DNA from: an uncultured Veillonella sp.
Lineage (GTDB): Bacteria; Bacillota; Negativicutes; Veillonellales; Veillonellaceae
NCBI GenBank assembly: GCA_934202095.1
Contig: CAKPXN010000015.1
Coordinates: forward strand, 1-34,201
Direction of reading: 5' to 3'
Length of the DNA: 34,201 nt
In this document: positions 1 to 8,507 of the stretch, piece after piece
Layout: every line of letters starts with the position of its first letter
Numbering within the stretch: the stretch's first letter is position 1
Translations under genes and position numbers: made by a program
Notes under the pieces: generated by a model
What the model was told of the DNA's origin: nothing
What the model saw: the letters and a program-made list of their open reading frames with translations, nothing else
Databases searched by the model: none

Positions 1-10
1 AACTTAAAAT

Positions 11-45
11 AGCGATAGAGCCAGTAATTTACTGACTCTATCGCT
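11..45. terminator. Stem-loop, possible terminator
   Basis: A 10-bp perfect outer stem (11-20 with 36-45) continues after one mismatch into a 5-bp inner stem (22-26 with 30-34) around a 3-nt loop. Read on the minus strand it is followed by ATTTTAAG, a weak U tract; on the plus strand no good U tract follows. It could end a plus-strand gene lying outside the window or back up the potE terminator next to it. Confidence 0.5.
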
Positions 46-80
46 TATAAAACCAACACGTTTTGTCCTATAACCCCAAA

Positions 81-107
81 AGAGGCTGTCACCAAGTGAC
101 AGCCTCT
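81..107 (-). terminator. Intrinsic terminator of potE
   Basis: A perfect 12-bp GC-rich stem (81-92 with 96-107) with a very short loop lies 22 bp past the stop codon of the minus-strand permease. On the minus strand it is followed by TTTTGGGG, giving a short U tract. Confidence 0.8.
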
Positions 108-128
108 ATAAGACGAGAGAATATTCAA

Positions 129-1460
129 TTAATCGATACTTTGTTGGAATCGTTGCGCACGATACGCTAACCAACCTTTGCGTATCATATAAATACCAAT
201 ACCAATAGTTACTGCAACAGCACTACCGAGCATGGCATCGACACCGCACGCATATACTGCGTATGAACAGTATATAACACCTGCAGCAGCAACAAAATAG
301 AAACGCTCAATACGACGTTTTTCTAAACCAGACATGTGCATCATAGTCGGTACCGCAATAATACAGAGAATATAAGGCACTACATTAGTTACAACCGCAA
401 GGTTAACCAATGTTTCGAATTGATCGCGTAGAGAATCATTCGCTGTGAACAATGTAAGAATTGTTTCAATCGCCAATAAGATAAATACGCCACGCACAGG
501 TGCATCCTTGCTGTTCACACGAGCAAATACCTTAGGGAAATAGCCTGCCTCTGCGGCATTTTTAAATACGCGAGACAATGTAAATTGCCAGCAAAGTAAA
601 GCACCACAGCAAGAGATAATCATGAGCGCCATGATAACATTTGCAATTGTGTCATTGAACATGTATGCAAATGTGAGACCAAATGGTGCATTGGAGTTTA
701 GTAATTCTGTGTTAGGCACGATACCGGCCATAACGTTTGTGGACAAGATGTAAATCACCGCCACTGCTAATGTACCTGCAAATGTTGCAATTGGCACGTT
801 TTTCTTTGGATTTTCTACAGCATCTGCATTTGCTGCTGCAGATTCAAACCCTAGGAAGCCCCACAATGTTAAAGCAATAGATTGTTTAATTGCTTCAAAG
901 AACGGCAAGTCGTTTGGATTCCATGCCGCCAAATACGTATCTGGGCTAAACCAGAACCAGCCAATCGTACCAATCAGTAATACTGGCACAATACAGCCCC
1001 AAATAGTAATATTGCTGAGCTGACCTGTAAAGCGATTGCCTCTAAAGTTTAAAATCGCTGCAAACCATAACAAGACAATTGTTACCTGACTTGTTTGCGT
1101 TGCATTTAGATCAACACCAAAGAATTCTGAGCCATAGCCAACTGCGGAAACTGCAATCGCTATATTAGCAATGATGAGAGATATGCTATAAGCATAGCTC
1201 GCCATAAAATGTCCAGTCTTACCGAAGCGGTGTTCTGCATAACCGCCCATGCCTCCTTTAATTTGGGAGAACATACCCGCTTGAGCAAAAATATACGCTA
1301 GCAAAAGCGCACCCACAGCCGTCACGAGCCAAGATAACACTGAAATAGTACCAACTTGAGCCAAATTGGTTGGTAACATAATGATTCCAGCTCCTAGCAT
1401 ATTGGCTGCTACCATTGTGGTTAGCTGGAATACAGACATTTTTTTAGCGGTGGTTTTCAT
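129..1460 (-). CDS. potE: PotE-like putrescine/ornithine antiporter (APC family)
   Basis: A 443-residue integral membrane protein of the amino acid-polyamine-organocation superfamily, about the length of E. coli PotE (439). The resemblance to PotE, judged from memory, is close throughout: the first helix region NMLGAGIIMLPTNLAQVGT, the GGMGGYAEHRFGK loop, GWFWFSP, FLGFESAAANADAVENPKKN and SCCGALLCWQF. About 12 hydrophobic segments can be traced. PotE exchanges putrescine for ornithine or takes up putrescine with protons across the inner membrane. The start is preceded by AAGGGG eight bases upstream. No ornithine decarboxylase gene is in the window, so the exchange partner is not shown by context; agmatine, cadaverine/lysine or another amino acid pair cannot be excluded. 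The gene appears monocistronic, with its own terminator. Confidence 0.85.
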   Translation of the reverse strand: MKTTAKKMSVFQLTTMVAANMLGAGIIMLPTNLAQVGTISVLSWLVTAVGALLLAYIFAQAGMFSQIKGGMGGYAEHRFGKTGHFMASYAYSISLIIANIAIAVSAVGYGSEFFGVDLNATQTSQVTIVLLWFAAILNFRGNRFTGQLSNITIWGCIVPVLLIGTIGWFWFSPDTYLAAWNPNDLPFFEAIKQSIALTLWGFLGFESAAANADAVENPKKNVPIATFAGTLAVAVIYILSTNVMAGIVPNTELLNSNAPFGLTFAYMFNDTIANVIMALMIISCCGALLCWQFTLSRVFKNAAEAGYFPKVFARVNSKDAPVRGVFILLAIETILTLFTANDSLRDQFETLVNLAVVTNVVPYILCIIAVPTMMHMSGLEKRRIERFYFVAAAGVIYCSYAVYACGVDAMLGSAVAVTIGIGIYMIRKGWLAYRAQRFQQSID

Positions 1461-1904
1461 GTATCAATCCCCTTTCGTAAGGTGAATTTTTTCTCGTCCA
1501 TAATTCACGTAATATATTAAAACCGCTAAGTACATTCAGTTCCTGCTGTAATGGGCGGGAATGTGAAAGTACCGTTTTTATTTGTTTTTCGAATTAATAA
1601 TAACACCATAGATGGTAAATTAAAAGTACTTTATTGGTGGACAAAGCTTATTACACGAATTGAATAAAAATATAGTAATTATATATTATTTTTGATTAGA
1701 AACGGTATGAAGAATATAAAACTATCATTTTATTTCAGTTTAATCAATTAAATATATGAAAAATCACTATCTATTCAAGTTATAGTATCTTGCTACAAGA
1801 CCATTGTTTATTACACGTCCACTTCAAAAAGACATGAAATCAATAAGATTGTGCTGATTTCACCATACCCCAATTAAGATTTAAAACTAGGTGGTCCATA
1901 TACA
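1461..1904. other. AT-rich intergenic region upstream of potE
   Basis: About 440 bp between the potE start and the argH terminator. It holds the potE ribosome binding site and, at 1532-1564, an imperfect stem-loop (ACATTC with GAATGT plus inner GC pairs) in what would be the potE leader or promoter region. No convincing -35/-10 pair, small gene or RNA was recognised. The rest is AT-rich without visible repeats. Confidence 0.5.
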
Positions 1905-1938
1905 AAAATTGGCCTCACCCACAGGTGAAGCCAATTTT
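1905..1938 (-). terminator. Intrinsic terminator of argGH
   Basis: A 15-bp stem with one internal mismatch (1905-1919 with 1924-1938) and a 4-nt loop lies 40 bp past the argH stop. Read on the minus strand the stem ends in a TTTTT run. The arms are A/T-rich at the outside and GC-rich at the centre, as in a Rho-independent terminator. Confidence 0.88.
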
Positions 1939-1977
1939 ATAAGCTAAGAAATCATTTAAGATCCTAACAGATACGCA

Positions 1978-3405
1978 TTACTCTTGTACAGAGTTTACGA
2001 TAGATTTCCAGCTATCGATTTGTGCTTCTTCGTTAGCAATGATTTGCTTACCATTATTACGTTGTCTTTCCACACATTCTGGAGCCGTACCAGAATAGTT
2101 GTTACGACCTGCTACACAAGCTTCAATGGAAATGGCATCTAGTATGTCCGCATCAAAATAAGGAGAAATCGCTTTGAAATCCTCTACGGATAAATCGAGT
2201 AATACACAGCCTTTTTCAATGCAGTGATGTACAGCATTACCAACGATTTCATGGGCCTCACGGAATGGCACGCCTTTTTTCGCAAGGTAGTCCGCCATGT
2301 CGGTAGCATTGGAGAAATCATCATCAAGGACGGCTTTCATATGCGCACCATTGACCTTCATACCACGAATCATTGCGGCATTGATGGATAATGCAAAGTG
2401 CACCGTATCGATAGCATCAAAAATACCCTCTTTATCCTCTTGCATATCCTTATTATAGGTAAGTGGTAAACCTTTCAACGTTGTCAAAAGGCCTAACAAA
2501 TGTCCATAGGTACGACCTGTTTTACCACGAACGAGTTCACATACGTCAGGATTTTTCTTTTGTGGCATGATGCTTGATCCTGTGCAATGCGCATCATCAA
2601 GTTCAATAAAATTAAATTCATTGGAGGACCACAAAATAAGTTCTTCGCTAAGGCGGCTTAAATGCATCATCACGAGGGATGCAAAAGATAAGAATTCCAC
2701 AACATAGTCACGGTCGGATACGGCATCCATACTGTTTTCGTAAATACGAGAGAATCCTAATAATTCTTGCGTATAGGTTTGATCAATACCATAGGTAGAA
2801 CCCGCTAAAGCTCCTGCCCCCAAAGGCATGATGTCCGCATGTTTAAATACCATTAATAGACGATCAAAGTCACGTTCTAGCATGGAGAAATATGCCATCA
2901 TATGATGACCAAAGAGCACAGGTTGCGCCCGTTGTAAATGGGTATAGCCCGGCATGATAACATCACTGTATTTTTCAGCCGTTTCGATGAGCGCTTTTTG
3001 CATATCTACGATGAGCTCACCCATTTCGATAACTGCTTTACGCACATACATATGCAAGTCAACAGCACATTGGTCATTACGGCTACGGCCCGTATGTAGA
3101 CGACCACCCGCTTCACCGATATCGTCAGTTAAACGCTTTTCAATATTCATATGAATATCTTCAAGAGCAACGGAAAACGGAAATTCTCCTTTGTCGATTT
3201 GACCCTTGATTTTAGTCAAGCCCGCTACGATAGCATCACAGTCTTCTTGAGAGATAATATTTTGTTTTGCAAGCATAGTTGCATGGGCTTTACTGCCCGC
3301 AATATCTTCGGCGTACATTCTAGCGTCAAAAGCGATAGAGGATGTAAAATCCTCTACCGCTTTATCTGTGCCTTTTGTGAAACGCCCGCCCCACAATTTA
3401 GCCAT
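1978..3405 (-). CDS. argH: Argininosuccinate lyase
   Basis: Cytosolic enzyme that splits argininosuccinate into arginine and fumarate, the last step of arginine synthesis. At 475 residues it has the usual length. Visible hallmarks are the N-terminal LWGGRF start, TGRSRNDQ (105-112), [10 protein letters not shown] with the conserved His156, and the superfamily signature [11 protein letters not shown] at 276-286, whose flexible loop carries the catalytic serine. The start codon overlaps the argG stop by one base (TAATG), so the two genes are probably translationally coupled and co-transcribed. A strong terminator follows. Confidence 0.97.
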   Translation of the reverse strand: MAKLWGGRFTKGTDKAVEDFTSSIAFDARMYAEDIAGSKAHATMLAKQNIISQEDCDAIVAGLTKIKGQIDKGEFPFSVALEDIHMNIEKRLTDDIGEAGGRLHTGRSRNDQCAVDLHMYVRKAVIEMGELIVDMQKALIETAEKYSDVIMPGYTHLQRAQPVLFGHHMMAYFSMLERDFDRLLMVFKHADIMPLGAGALAGSTYGIDQTYTQELLGFSRIYENSMDAVSDRDYVVEFLSFASLVMMHLSRLSEELILWSSNEFNFIELDDAHCTGSSIMPQKKNPDVCELVRGKTGRTYGHLLGLLTTLKGLPLTYNKDMQEDKEGIFDAIDTVHFALSINAAMIRGMKVNGAHMKAVLDDDFSNATDMADYLAKKGVPFREAHEIVGNAVHHCIEKGCVLLDLSVEDFKAISPYFDADILDAISIEACVAGRNNYSGTAPECVERQRNNGKQIIANEEAQIDSWKSIVNSVQE

Positions 3406-4616
3406 TATTTACCTGCCTTTTCTTTCATCAATGCATTAATTTTAAGAGGTAAACCGAACAAGTTGATGAAACCAGCCGCATCAGCTTGGTTATATACATC
3501 GTCTTCTTCGAATGTTACGAAATCTTCGCTGTACAAGGAATATGGAGAAGTTGCACCAGCAGAGATAATATTGCCTTTGTACAATTTAAGTTTTACTTCA
3601 CCAGTTACAGTTTTTTGAGTTTCATCAACGAATGCTTGCAAAGCGTTCATCAATGGTGCGAACCACATGCCATCGTATACGAGTTCAGCGTATTTGTTAG
3701 CAATGAGTTCTTTGTAGTGGTATGTAGCTCTGTCGAGGCAAAGGTATTCAAGTTCTCTATGAGCATACATGATGATGGAACCGCCTGGGTTTTCATAAAC
3801 GCCACGGGATTTCATGCCTACCAATCTATTTTCAACGATATCTACAACACCTACACCATAGTGTGCGCCAATTTCGTTGAGTTTTTCTAACAATTGTAAT
3901 GGAGTACCTTCTTGGCCATCTACTGCTACAGGTACGCCATCTTTGAAGGATACAGTTACATAACCAGCTTCATCTGGAGCTTGTTCAGGAGTATGTGTTA
4001 CCAAGTACACATCATCTTTAGGAGCATTTGCTGGATTTTCAAGATCGCCGCCTTCATGGGACAAATGCCATACGTTTTGGTCCATAGAATATGGATGGGA
4101 TTTTGTAGCTACAACTGGAATATCGTGTTTAGCAGCATATTCCATGCAGTCTGTTCTGGATTTCAAATCCCATTCTCTCCAAGGAGCGATAATTTTCATA
4201 TTAGGAGCCAATGCTTTGATAGCGAGTTCAAAACGAACTTGGTCATTACCTTTACCAGTCGCACCGTGAGCAATTGCATCAGCGCCTTCTTTTTTAGCAA
4301 TATCTACGAGGATTTTACCGATCAAAGGTCTAGCGAAGGATGTACCTAATAAATATTTACCTTCATAAACTGCACCAGCTTTTACTGTTGGCCATACATA
4401 ATCTTTTACGAACTCTTCTTTAGCGTCCACAATGTACGCTTTAGAAGCACCAGATTTGATTGCTTTTTTCTCAACTGCATCATAATCCTCAGGTTGACCC
4501 AAGTCTACACATACGGCGATAACTTCAGCGCCATAATTTTCTTTTAACCAAGGAATGATAACGGATGTGTCTAAACCACCAGAATATGCGAGTACTACTT
4601 TATTTGCTTTACCCAT
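3405..4616 (-). CDS. argG: Argininosuccinate synthase
   Basis: Cytosolic ATP-dependent enzyme that condenses citrulline and aspartate to argininosuccinate. The 403-residue protein is of normal length. The N-terminal N-type ATP pyrophosphatase loop AYSGGLDTS is at 10-18, and [13 protein letters not shown] and the citrulline/aspartate-site stretch [13 protein letters not shown] are present. It is the first gene of the argG-argH operon. The ATG is preceded by GAGGTG at proper spacing. The upstream region has two TATAAT hexamers and an ARG-box-like sequence, suggesting control by an ArgR/AhrC-type repressor; no such regulator gene is in this window. Confidence 0.97.
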   Translation of the reverse strand: MGKANKVVLAYSGGLDTSVIIPWLKENYGAEVIAVCVDLGQPEDYDAVEKKAIKSGASKAYIVDAKEEFVKDYVWPTVKAGAVYEGKYLLGTSFARPLIGKILVDIAKKEGADAIAHGATGKGNDQVRFELAIKALAPNMKIIAPWREWDLKSRTDCMEYAAKHDIPVVATKSHPYSMDQNVWHLSHEGGDLENPANAPKDDVYLVTHTPEQAPDEAGYVTVSFKDGVPVAVDGQEGTPLQLLEKLNEIGAHYGVGVVDIVENRLVGMKSRGVYENPGGSIIMYAHRELEYLCLDRATYHYKELIANKYAELVYDGMWFAPLMNALQAFVDETQKTVTGEVKLKLYKGNIISAGATSPYSLYSEDFVTFEEDDVYNQADAAGFINLFGLPLKINALMKEKAGK

Positions 4617-4638
4617 GATAACACCTCATAAACTAAAT

Positions 4639-4674
4639 TATACTAAGTATGAATCATACCATTTATTATACTAC
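4639..4674 (-). promoter_or_regulatory. Candidate argG promoter region with operator-like palindrome
   Basis: Read on the minus strand, two TATAAT hexamers lie upstream of argG, at about 4673-4668 and 4644-4639. Between them is a 13-bp palindrome, GTATGAATCATAC (4647-4659), symmetric apart from its central base. No good TTGACA-like -35 is seen for either, so which hexamer is used is unclear. The position of the palindrome would suit a repressor site, but its binder is unknown. Confidence 0.4.
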
Positions 4675-4729
4675 GAATTCATTATGAATTCTTCATGTCT
4701 TATCGACTACAGGTGTTAGTATATCACTG

Positions 4730-4747
4730 CATATTTATAAATGCAAG
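4730..4747 (+). promoter_or_regulatory. Candidate ARG box (ArgR/AhrC operator)
   Basis: CATATTTATAAATGCAAG agrees at 14 of 18 positions with the Bacillus ARG-box consensus as I recall it (CATGAATAAAAATKCAAK). It lies about 115 bp upstream of the argG start, next to an arginine biosynthesis operon. A second box, which is usual for these repressors, was not clearly found. The background is AT-rich, so chance similarity is possible. Confidence 0.4.
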
Positions 4748-4801
4748 CAGAAATTTTATTCATTTATATAATATATTTCGTATACGAACGATATATAAAT
4801 A

Positions 4802-4844
4802 AAAACAATCATGATGCGAGTACTTATAGCACCATGATTGTTTT
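4802..4844 (-). terminator. Terminator of the GT51 glycosyltransferase gene
   Basis: A 12-bp stem (4802-4813 with 4833-4844) with a long loop lies 28 bp past the stop codon. On the minus strand it is followed by TTTTTATTTATA, a good U-rich tail. The flanking A/T pairs could make it bidirectional, but no plus-strand gene enters it. Confidence 0.8.
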
Positions 4845-4871
4845 GTATATATTGTAATATTAAAATATATA

Positions 4872-5672
4872 TTATTCTATACCAAGATCTTGCTCATATG
4901 CATAGTCTGCCTCAGCTTGAGATATCATACCTTGATCTACCATTTGAACGAGAACTAATTTTTGACGCGCTTTTGCACCCTTGTAATTTTCATACGGGTC
5001 CAAATAGGTTGGTGCATTGGGCAGAGCAGCTAACATAGCACATTGGCCTAAGGTCAACCGACTAGGGCTAGTACCAAAGTACCCTTCGGACGCTTCTTTT
5101 ATACCATAATAATTATGTCCATAATAGACCGTGTTCAAATACATGGTTAAAATCTCATCTTTTGTATAGTAATGCTCCATCTCTACCGCAAGAATGGCTT
5201 CCTCCGCTTTACGCGTCATCGTCCGCTTAGATGATAAAAATAGATTTTTTACCAATTGTTGAGTAATTGTACTACCGCCCTCAACTGTTTCTCCTGCTAC
5301 ACTATTAACATAAAAGGCACGCGTTACGCCGAGCACATCGATGGCACCATGTTTGTAATAGCGCTTATCTTCAATAGCCACAAGAGCGCGTTTCGCATTA
5401 TCAGGAATACTCTCAGACTTCACCCATTTATCTTGTGGCACACGTTGATGAAGCGCAGCTTCAACCTTTTCTTTAAAAGTAAAAACACGATAAATGCGTT
5501 CCCATCGACTTAATGTATCTTCATTTTCTTCAATTGTCTGTTCTACAGTTGTATGAGCCTTACTGACGCGATTTGTTCCTTGATAGCTTTGATATGTATC
5601 ATACACATATATGGCACCTATCACTATACAAATGATAAAAACTAATCGGCGCACTATTCGAAATATAAACAT
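4872..5672 (-). CDS. Monofunctional peptidoglycan glycosyltransferase (GT51)
   Basis: Polymerises lipid II into glycan strands at the outer face of the inner membrane. The protein has 266 residues: one N-terminal transmembrane anchor (about 5-24), a polar linker to about 65, then a GT51 domain. All five GT51 motifs can be read: EDKRYYKHG at 101-109 (the first Glu is the expected catalytic base; Tyr replaces the usual Phe), GGSTITQQLVKN at 132-143, RKAEEAILAVEME at 154-166, the EILTMYLNTVYYG motif from about 173, and LTLGQCAMLAALPNAP. The chain stops where bifunctional class A PBPs would continue into the transpeptidase domain, so this is an MtgA/SgtB-type stand-alone enzyme. It is transcribed alone, divergent from the metal sensor gene. 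Confidence 0.9.
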   Translation of the reverse strand: MFIFRIVRRLVFIICIVIGAIYVYDTYQSYQGTNRVSKAHTTVEQTIEENEDTLSRWERIYRVFTFKEKVEAALHQRVPQDKWVKSESIPDNAKRALVAIEDKRYYKHGAIDVLGVTRAFYVNSVAGETVEGGSTITQQLVKNLFLSSKRTMTRKAEEAILAVEMEHYYTKDEILTMYLNTVYYGHNYYGIKEASEGYFGTSPSRLTLGQCAMLAALPNAPTYLDPYENYKGAKARQKLVLVQMVDQGMISQAEADYAYEQDLGIE

Positions 5673-5805
5673 AGATTCACCTATATCTACTGTACAGCAG
5701 ATTTCTAAGTAGACAAACTTTCACAAATAACACGATTATAATACAACTATTATATATTGATTGTATTGTATCATAAGTTATCTATTTTTAGCATACCTCT
5801 ACATA

Positions 5806-5835
5806 TTGTATTTGTTAACCATATTGTCGTATAAT
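5806..5835 (+). promoter_or_regulatory. Sigma-70-type promoter of the CsoR-like gene
   Basis: TTGTAT (5806-5811), an 18-bp spacer and a perfect TATAAT (5830-5835) lie 39 bp upstream of the start codon. The mRNA leader would be about 35 nt with the Shine-Dalgarno GGAGGA. No obvious CsoR-type GC-rich operator overlaps it. Confidence 0.6.
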
Positions 5836-5874
5836 AGATAAGATGATGAAGCATGCCCAAATTGGAGGAGTATT

Positions 5875-6153
5875 ATGAAACAGTGTATGGATTCAGACAA
5901 TCTACATCGTCGATTGCGTAAAATTTTAGGTCAAGTGCAAGCTATTGATCGAATGATTGAAGAAGACATTCCTTGTGAAGATGTACTAGCCCAAATCAAT
6001 GCAGCCAAATCCGCGTTGCATAAGGTTGGCCAAGTGGTCCTCGAAGGACATATCAACCATTGTGTACGCGATGGTATACAACATGGTGATGTAGATAAAA
6101 CAATTAATGACTTTACAGTTGCTGTAGAGCGCTTTGCCAATATGGGAAAATAA
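5875..6153 (+). CDS. CsoR/RcnR/FrmR-family metal-sensing repressor
   Basis: A 92-residue all-helical DNA-binding protein of the DUF156 family, which act as tetramers or dimers releasing DNA on metal or electrophile binding. The family core LHRRLRKILGQVQAIDRMIEE (as two blocks from residue 10) is clear. The sensing residues Cys34, His59 and Cys63 keep the CsoR spacing (25 and 4 residues), matching the Cu(I) site C36-H61-C65 of CsoR rather than the His-rich nickel/cobalt site of RcnR or the Cys pair of CstR. No copper ATPase or CopZ gene is adjacent, so the regulated genes lie elsewhere or the ligand is different. It has a strong ribosome binding site, GGAGGA, and ends at a terminator shared with the convergent ptsH. 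Confidence 0.88.
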   Translation: MKQCMDSDNLHRRLRKILGQVQAIDRMIEEDIPCEDVLAQINAAKSALHKVGQVVLEGHINHCVRDGIQHGDVDKTINDFTVAVERFANMGK

Positions 6154-6193
6154 AAAGAGGCAATATCCTAATGAATAGGGTATTGCCTCTTTT
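6153..6193. terminator. Shared bidirectional terminator between csoR-like gene and ptsH
   Basis: A 13-bp outer stem (6153-6165 with 6181-6193) plus a 4-bp inner stem closes a 5-nt loop. The arms begin with AAAA and end with TTTT, so either strand gives a hairpin with a U tract. It sits directly between two convergent stop codons. Confidence 0.88.
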
Positions 6194-6198
6194 GCGTA

Positions 6199-6459
6199 TT
6201 AGTCGTGGTTAGTTGTTAAGAACTCGCTAAGTGCTGCTAATGCATCATCTTCATCGGCACCATCAGCAGTCAATACTACGGATGTACCTTTTGTTGCACC
6301 CAATGTCAAAACAGTCAAAATGGATTTAGCATCTGCTGTTTTACCATTTGCAGCGATTGTCAATTTGGATGCGAATTTTGCAGCCAATTGTGTAAATGCT
6401 GTTGCAGGACGCGCGTGTAAACCAGATTCGTTTGTAATTTCTACTGTTACTTCTTTCAT
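6199..6459 (-). CDS. ptsH: Phosphocarrier protein HPr
   Basis: Cytosolic phosphocarrier that takes phosphate from enzyme I on His15 and passes it to EIIA domains. The 86-residue sequence has GLHARPA with His15 and, at 45-51, KSILTVL with Ser46, the regulatory site phosphorylated by HPr kinase in Firmicutes. That serine suggests a catabolite-control role as well as transport; no HPr kinase gene is in the window. It lies 114 bp downstream of ptsI on the same strand, the reverse of the common ptsH-ptsI order, and ends at the shared terminator. Confidence 0.97.
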   Translation of the reverse strand: MKEVTVEITNESGLHARPATAFTQLAAKFASKLTIAANGKTADAKSILTVLTLGATKGTSVVLTADGADEDDALAALSEFLTTNHD

Positions 6460-6573
6460 GAGTTACCTCTTTCTACGGAGCGCACAAATACGCCTAACAT
6501 CTTTGCTATTAATATAGGTATTGTATCAGTTTACCCCTATCAAATTCAAGTTTGTTTTTATGAAAGCTATGGT

Positions 6574-8301
6574 CTATGCCAACCCTTTTTCAGCGAGCAA
6601 TGATTTTGCATAGGCTGTAATTTCTTCTGCTGTATCCATAGTCAATGCTTTTTGAGCAAATGCTTCACATTCTGCTTTTGTAACAGAACGCAAAATATTT
6701 TTAATCAATGGAATGGACGACGCAGTCATGGAGAATTCATCAAGTCCTAAGCCCAATAAAATCATAGTTGCAACTGGATCACCAGCTAACTCACCACACA
6801 TACCGGTAAATTTACCTTGTTCGTGACTCGCATCAATCACATGTTTGATAAGGCGCAATACAGCTGGATGCAATGGTTGGTATAAATTGCCGATGGCCTC
6901 ATTCATACGGTCTACGGCCAATGTATATTGACAAAGATCATTGGTACCAATACTAAAGAAATCCACATATTTTGCCAAAATCGGAGAAATAACAGCTGCC
7001 GCTGGTACCTCAATCATGATACCTACTTTGATGTCTTTATTGAAAGCTACACCTTCAGCAACCAATTCTTCCTTGCATTCGTCGAGCATAGCATTTGCCG
7101 CTTTAACCTCTTCTACAGATGCAATCATAGGATACATAATGTGAATGTCCCCAAACGCACTAGCTCGAAGAAGAGCACGTAATTGAACCTTAAAAATGTC
7201 CGGACGGTTCAAAGAAATACGAATGGCACGATACCCGAGGAATGGATTCATTTCTTCAGGTAAGTCTAAACATTTTAATTCCTTATCACCACCGATATCC
7301 ATGGTGCGGATGATGACAGGTTGGCCCTTCATACTCTCTGCTACTTGTTTATATTGTTCAAATTGCACATCTTCGGTTGGCAATTCATCATTTTCCATGT
7401 AAAGGAATTCGGTCCGATATAAACCAATACCTTGAGCCCCCATGGTCAACGCATGGTCCGCATCCTTGGATTTACCAATATTACCGAATAAATCAACATG
7501 GTGGCCATCTTTTGTAACGGCTTCTAAATTAGCAGAGTCCTTTAAGCGTTTCAACTCGTCTTGGAAATCTGCTGCTTCTTTTGTATAACGTTCCCATTCT
7601 TCATCGGATGGTTCCGTAATGACCTCACCATCAGTGCCAAGTACAACAGCACGCACATCATCAGTAAAGCTTTCAATATCACCAACGCCCATAACGGCAG
7701 GAATTTCTAAGGTACGCGCCATGATAGCCGCATGAGATGTAGGACCACCAGCAGCTGTGACGATACCTTTTACAACATTTTTATCTAGTGAAGCTGTATC
7801 AGATGGAGCCAAATCGTGGGCCACGATGATAACCTCACCGGAAATATGAGATAAGCCACGAGGGTTCATTCCAAGCATGTTACGCATCAAACGATCGCCA
7901 ATATCTTTAATATCCGCACCACGTTCACGCATATATGGATCATCCATGCCGATGAAAATAGCCGCAAAGGTTTCTATCGTTTGCGCCGTAGCAGCTACGA
8001 CGTTCATCTTTGAATTTTCTACAAGGGACTTGATACCATCAGACAAGGATGGGTCTTGCGCAATTTGCATGTGCGCTTCAAAAATAGCAGCCTCATCTGC
8101 CCCCATATCAACCAATGCTTTTTGACGAATCGTATCTAATTGTTTAAGAGTCGCGGCCATAGCGCTAGCAAACTTGGCAATTTCAGCCTCTACTTGGTCC
8201 TCAGTTACCTCATAATCCGGTATCACGATTTCTTCTTGTATATATTTGTACACATTGCCAACAGCAACGCCTCGAGATCCAGAAATCCCTTGAATTCGCA
8301 T
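6574..8301 (-). CDS. ptsI: PTS enzyme I (phosphoenolpyruvate-protein phosphotransferase)
   Basis: Cytosolic enzyme that autophosphorylates from phosphoenolpyruvate and phosphorylates HPr. The 575-residue length is typical. The N-terminal HPr-binding helical region is followed by the swivelling phosphohistidine motif GGPTSHAAIMART with active His190, then the PEP-binding barrel with RTEFLYM, GTNDLCQYT and the GMCGE active-site cysteine motif near 500. The start is supported by AGAGGA about nine bases upstream. It is divergent from dapF, and with HPr, FruA and FruK nearby the general and sugar-specific PTS parts are all within 7.5 kb. Confidence 0.97.
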   Translation of the reverse strand: MRIQGISGSRGVAVGNVYKYIQEEIVIPDYEVTEDQVEAEIAKFASAMAATLKQLDTIRQKALVDMGADEAAIFEAHMQIAQDPSLSDGIKSLVENSKMNVVAATAQTIETFAAIFIGMDDPYMRERGADIKDIGDRLMRNMLGMNPRGLSHISGEVIIVAHDLAPSDTASLDKNVVKGIVTAAGGPTSHAAIMARTLEIPAVMGVGDIESFTDDVRAVVLGTDGEVITEPSDEEWERYTKEAADFQDELKRLKDSANLEAVTKDGHHVDLFGNIGKSKDADHALTMGAQGIGLYRTEFLYMENDELPTEDVQFEQYKQVAESMKGQPVIIRTMDIGGDKELKCLDLPEEMNPFLGYRAIRISLNRPDIFKVQLRALLRASAFGDIHIMYPMIASVEEVKAANAMLDECKEELVAEGVAFNKDIKVGIMIEVPAAAVISPILAKYVDFFSIGTNDLCQYTLAVDRMNEAIGNLYQPLHPAVLRLIKHVIDASHEQGKFTGMCGELAGDPVATMILLGLGLDEFSMTASSIPLIKNILRSVTKAECEAFAQKALTMDTAEEITAYAKSLLAEKGLA

Positions 8302-8338
8302 GTGTGTTCCTCTTTCTATATCCGATAAACTACATTAC

Positions 8339-8368
8339 ATTATATTTTAACATTTTTACATTGAACAA
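8339..8368 (-). promoter_or_regulatory. Candidate ptsI promoter
   Basis: On the minus strand TTGTTC (8368-8363), an 18-bp spacer and TATAAT (8344-8339) lie about 38 bp upstream of the ptsI start. The -10 is perfect and the -35 is weak. Confidence 0.5.
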
Positions 8369-8388
8369 TAAAGAGAGACCCTATTCTG

Positions 8389-8397
8389 TGATATAAT
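8389..8397 (+). promoter_or_regulatory. Extended -10 promoter element upstream of dapF
   Basis: TGATATAAT gives the extended -10 motif TGnTATAAT; no good -35 is present. The leader to the dapF ATG would be about 105 nt and contains the stem-loop at 8421-8452. Confidence 0.45.
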
Positions 8398-8420
8398 GTT
8401 ATATTATATATAGTTAACCG

Positions 8421-8452
8421 TAGGCTTTCACGAGTATCATAGTGAAAGTCTA
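8421..8452 (+). promoter_or_regulatory. Inverted repeat in the dapF-fru leader
   Basis: TAGGCTTTCAC (8421-8431) and GTGAAAGTCTA (8442-8452) form an 11-bp stem with one G-U pair and a 10-nt loop. No U tract follows, so it is not a simple terminator. It lies just after the predicted transcription start of the dapF operon, between the divergent PTS genes. It may be an operator for a dimeric regulator or an RNA leader hairpin; the sequence does not decide. Confidence 0.45.
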
Positions 8453-8507
8453 CTCTATTGTAAGGAATAGTCGCATTTATCTAGTGCGATAATGAATAGG
8501 AGTATGT

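Noticed and set aside
3151..4349. Plus-strand open frames opposite argH and argG (3151-3618, 3486-3890, 3912-4349)
   Set aside because: They lie opposite highly conserved enzymes, have cysteine- and aromatic-rich unlikely compositions and no ribosome binding sites.
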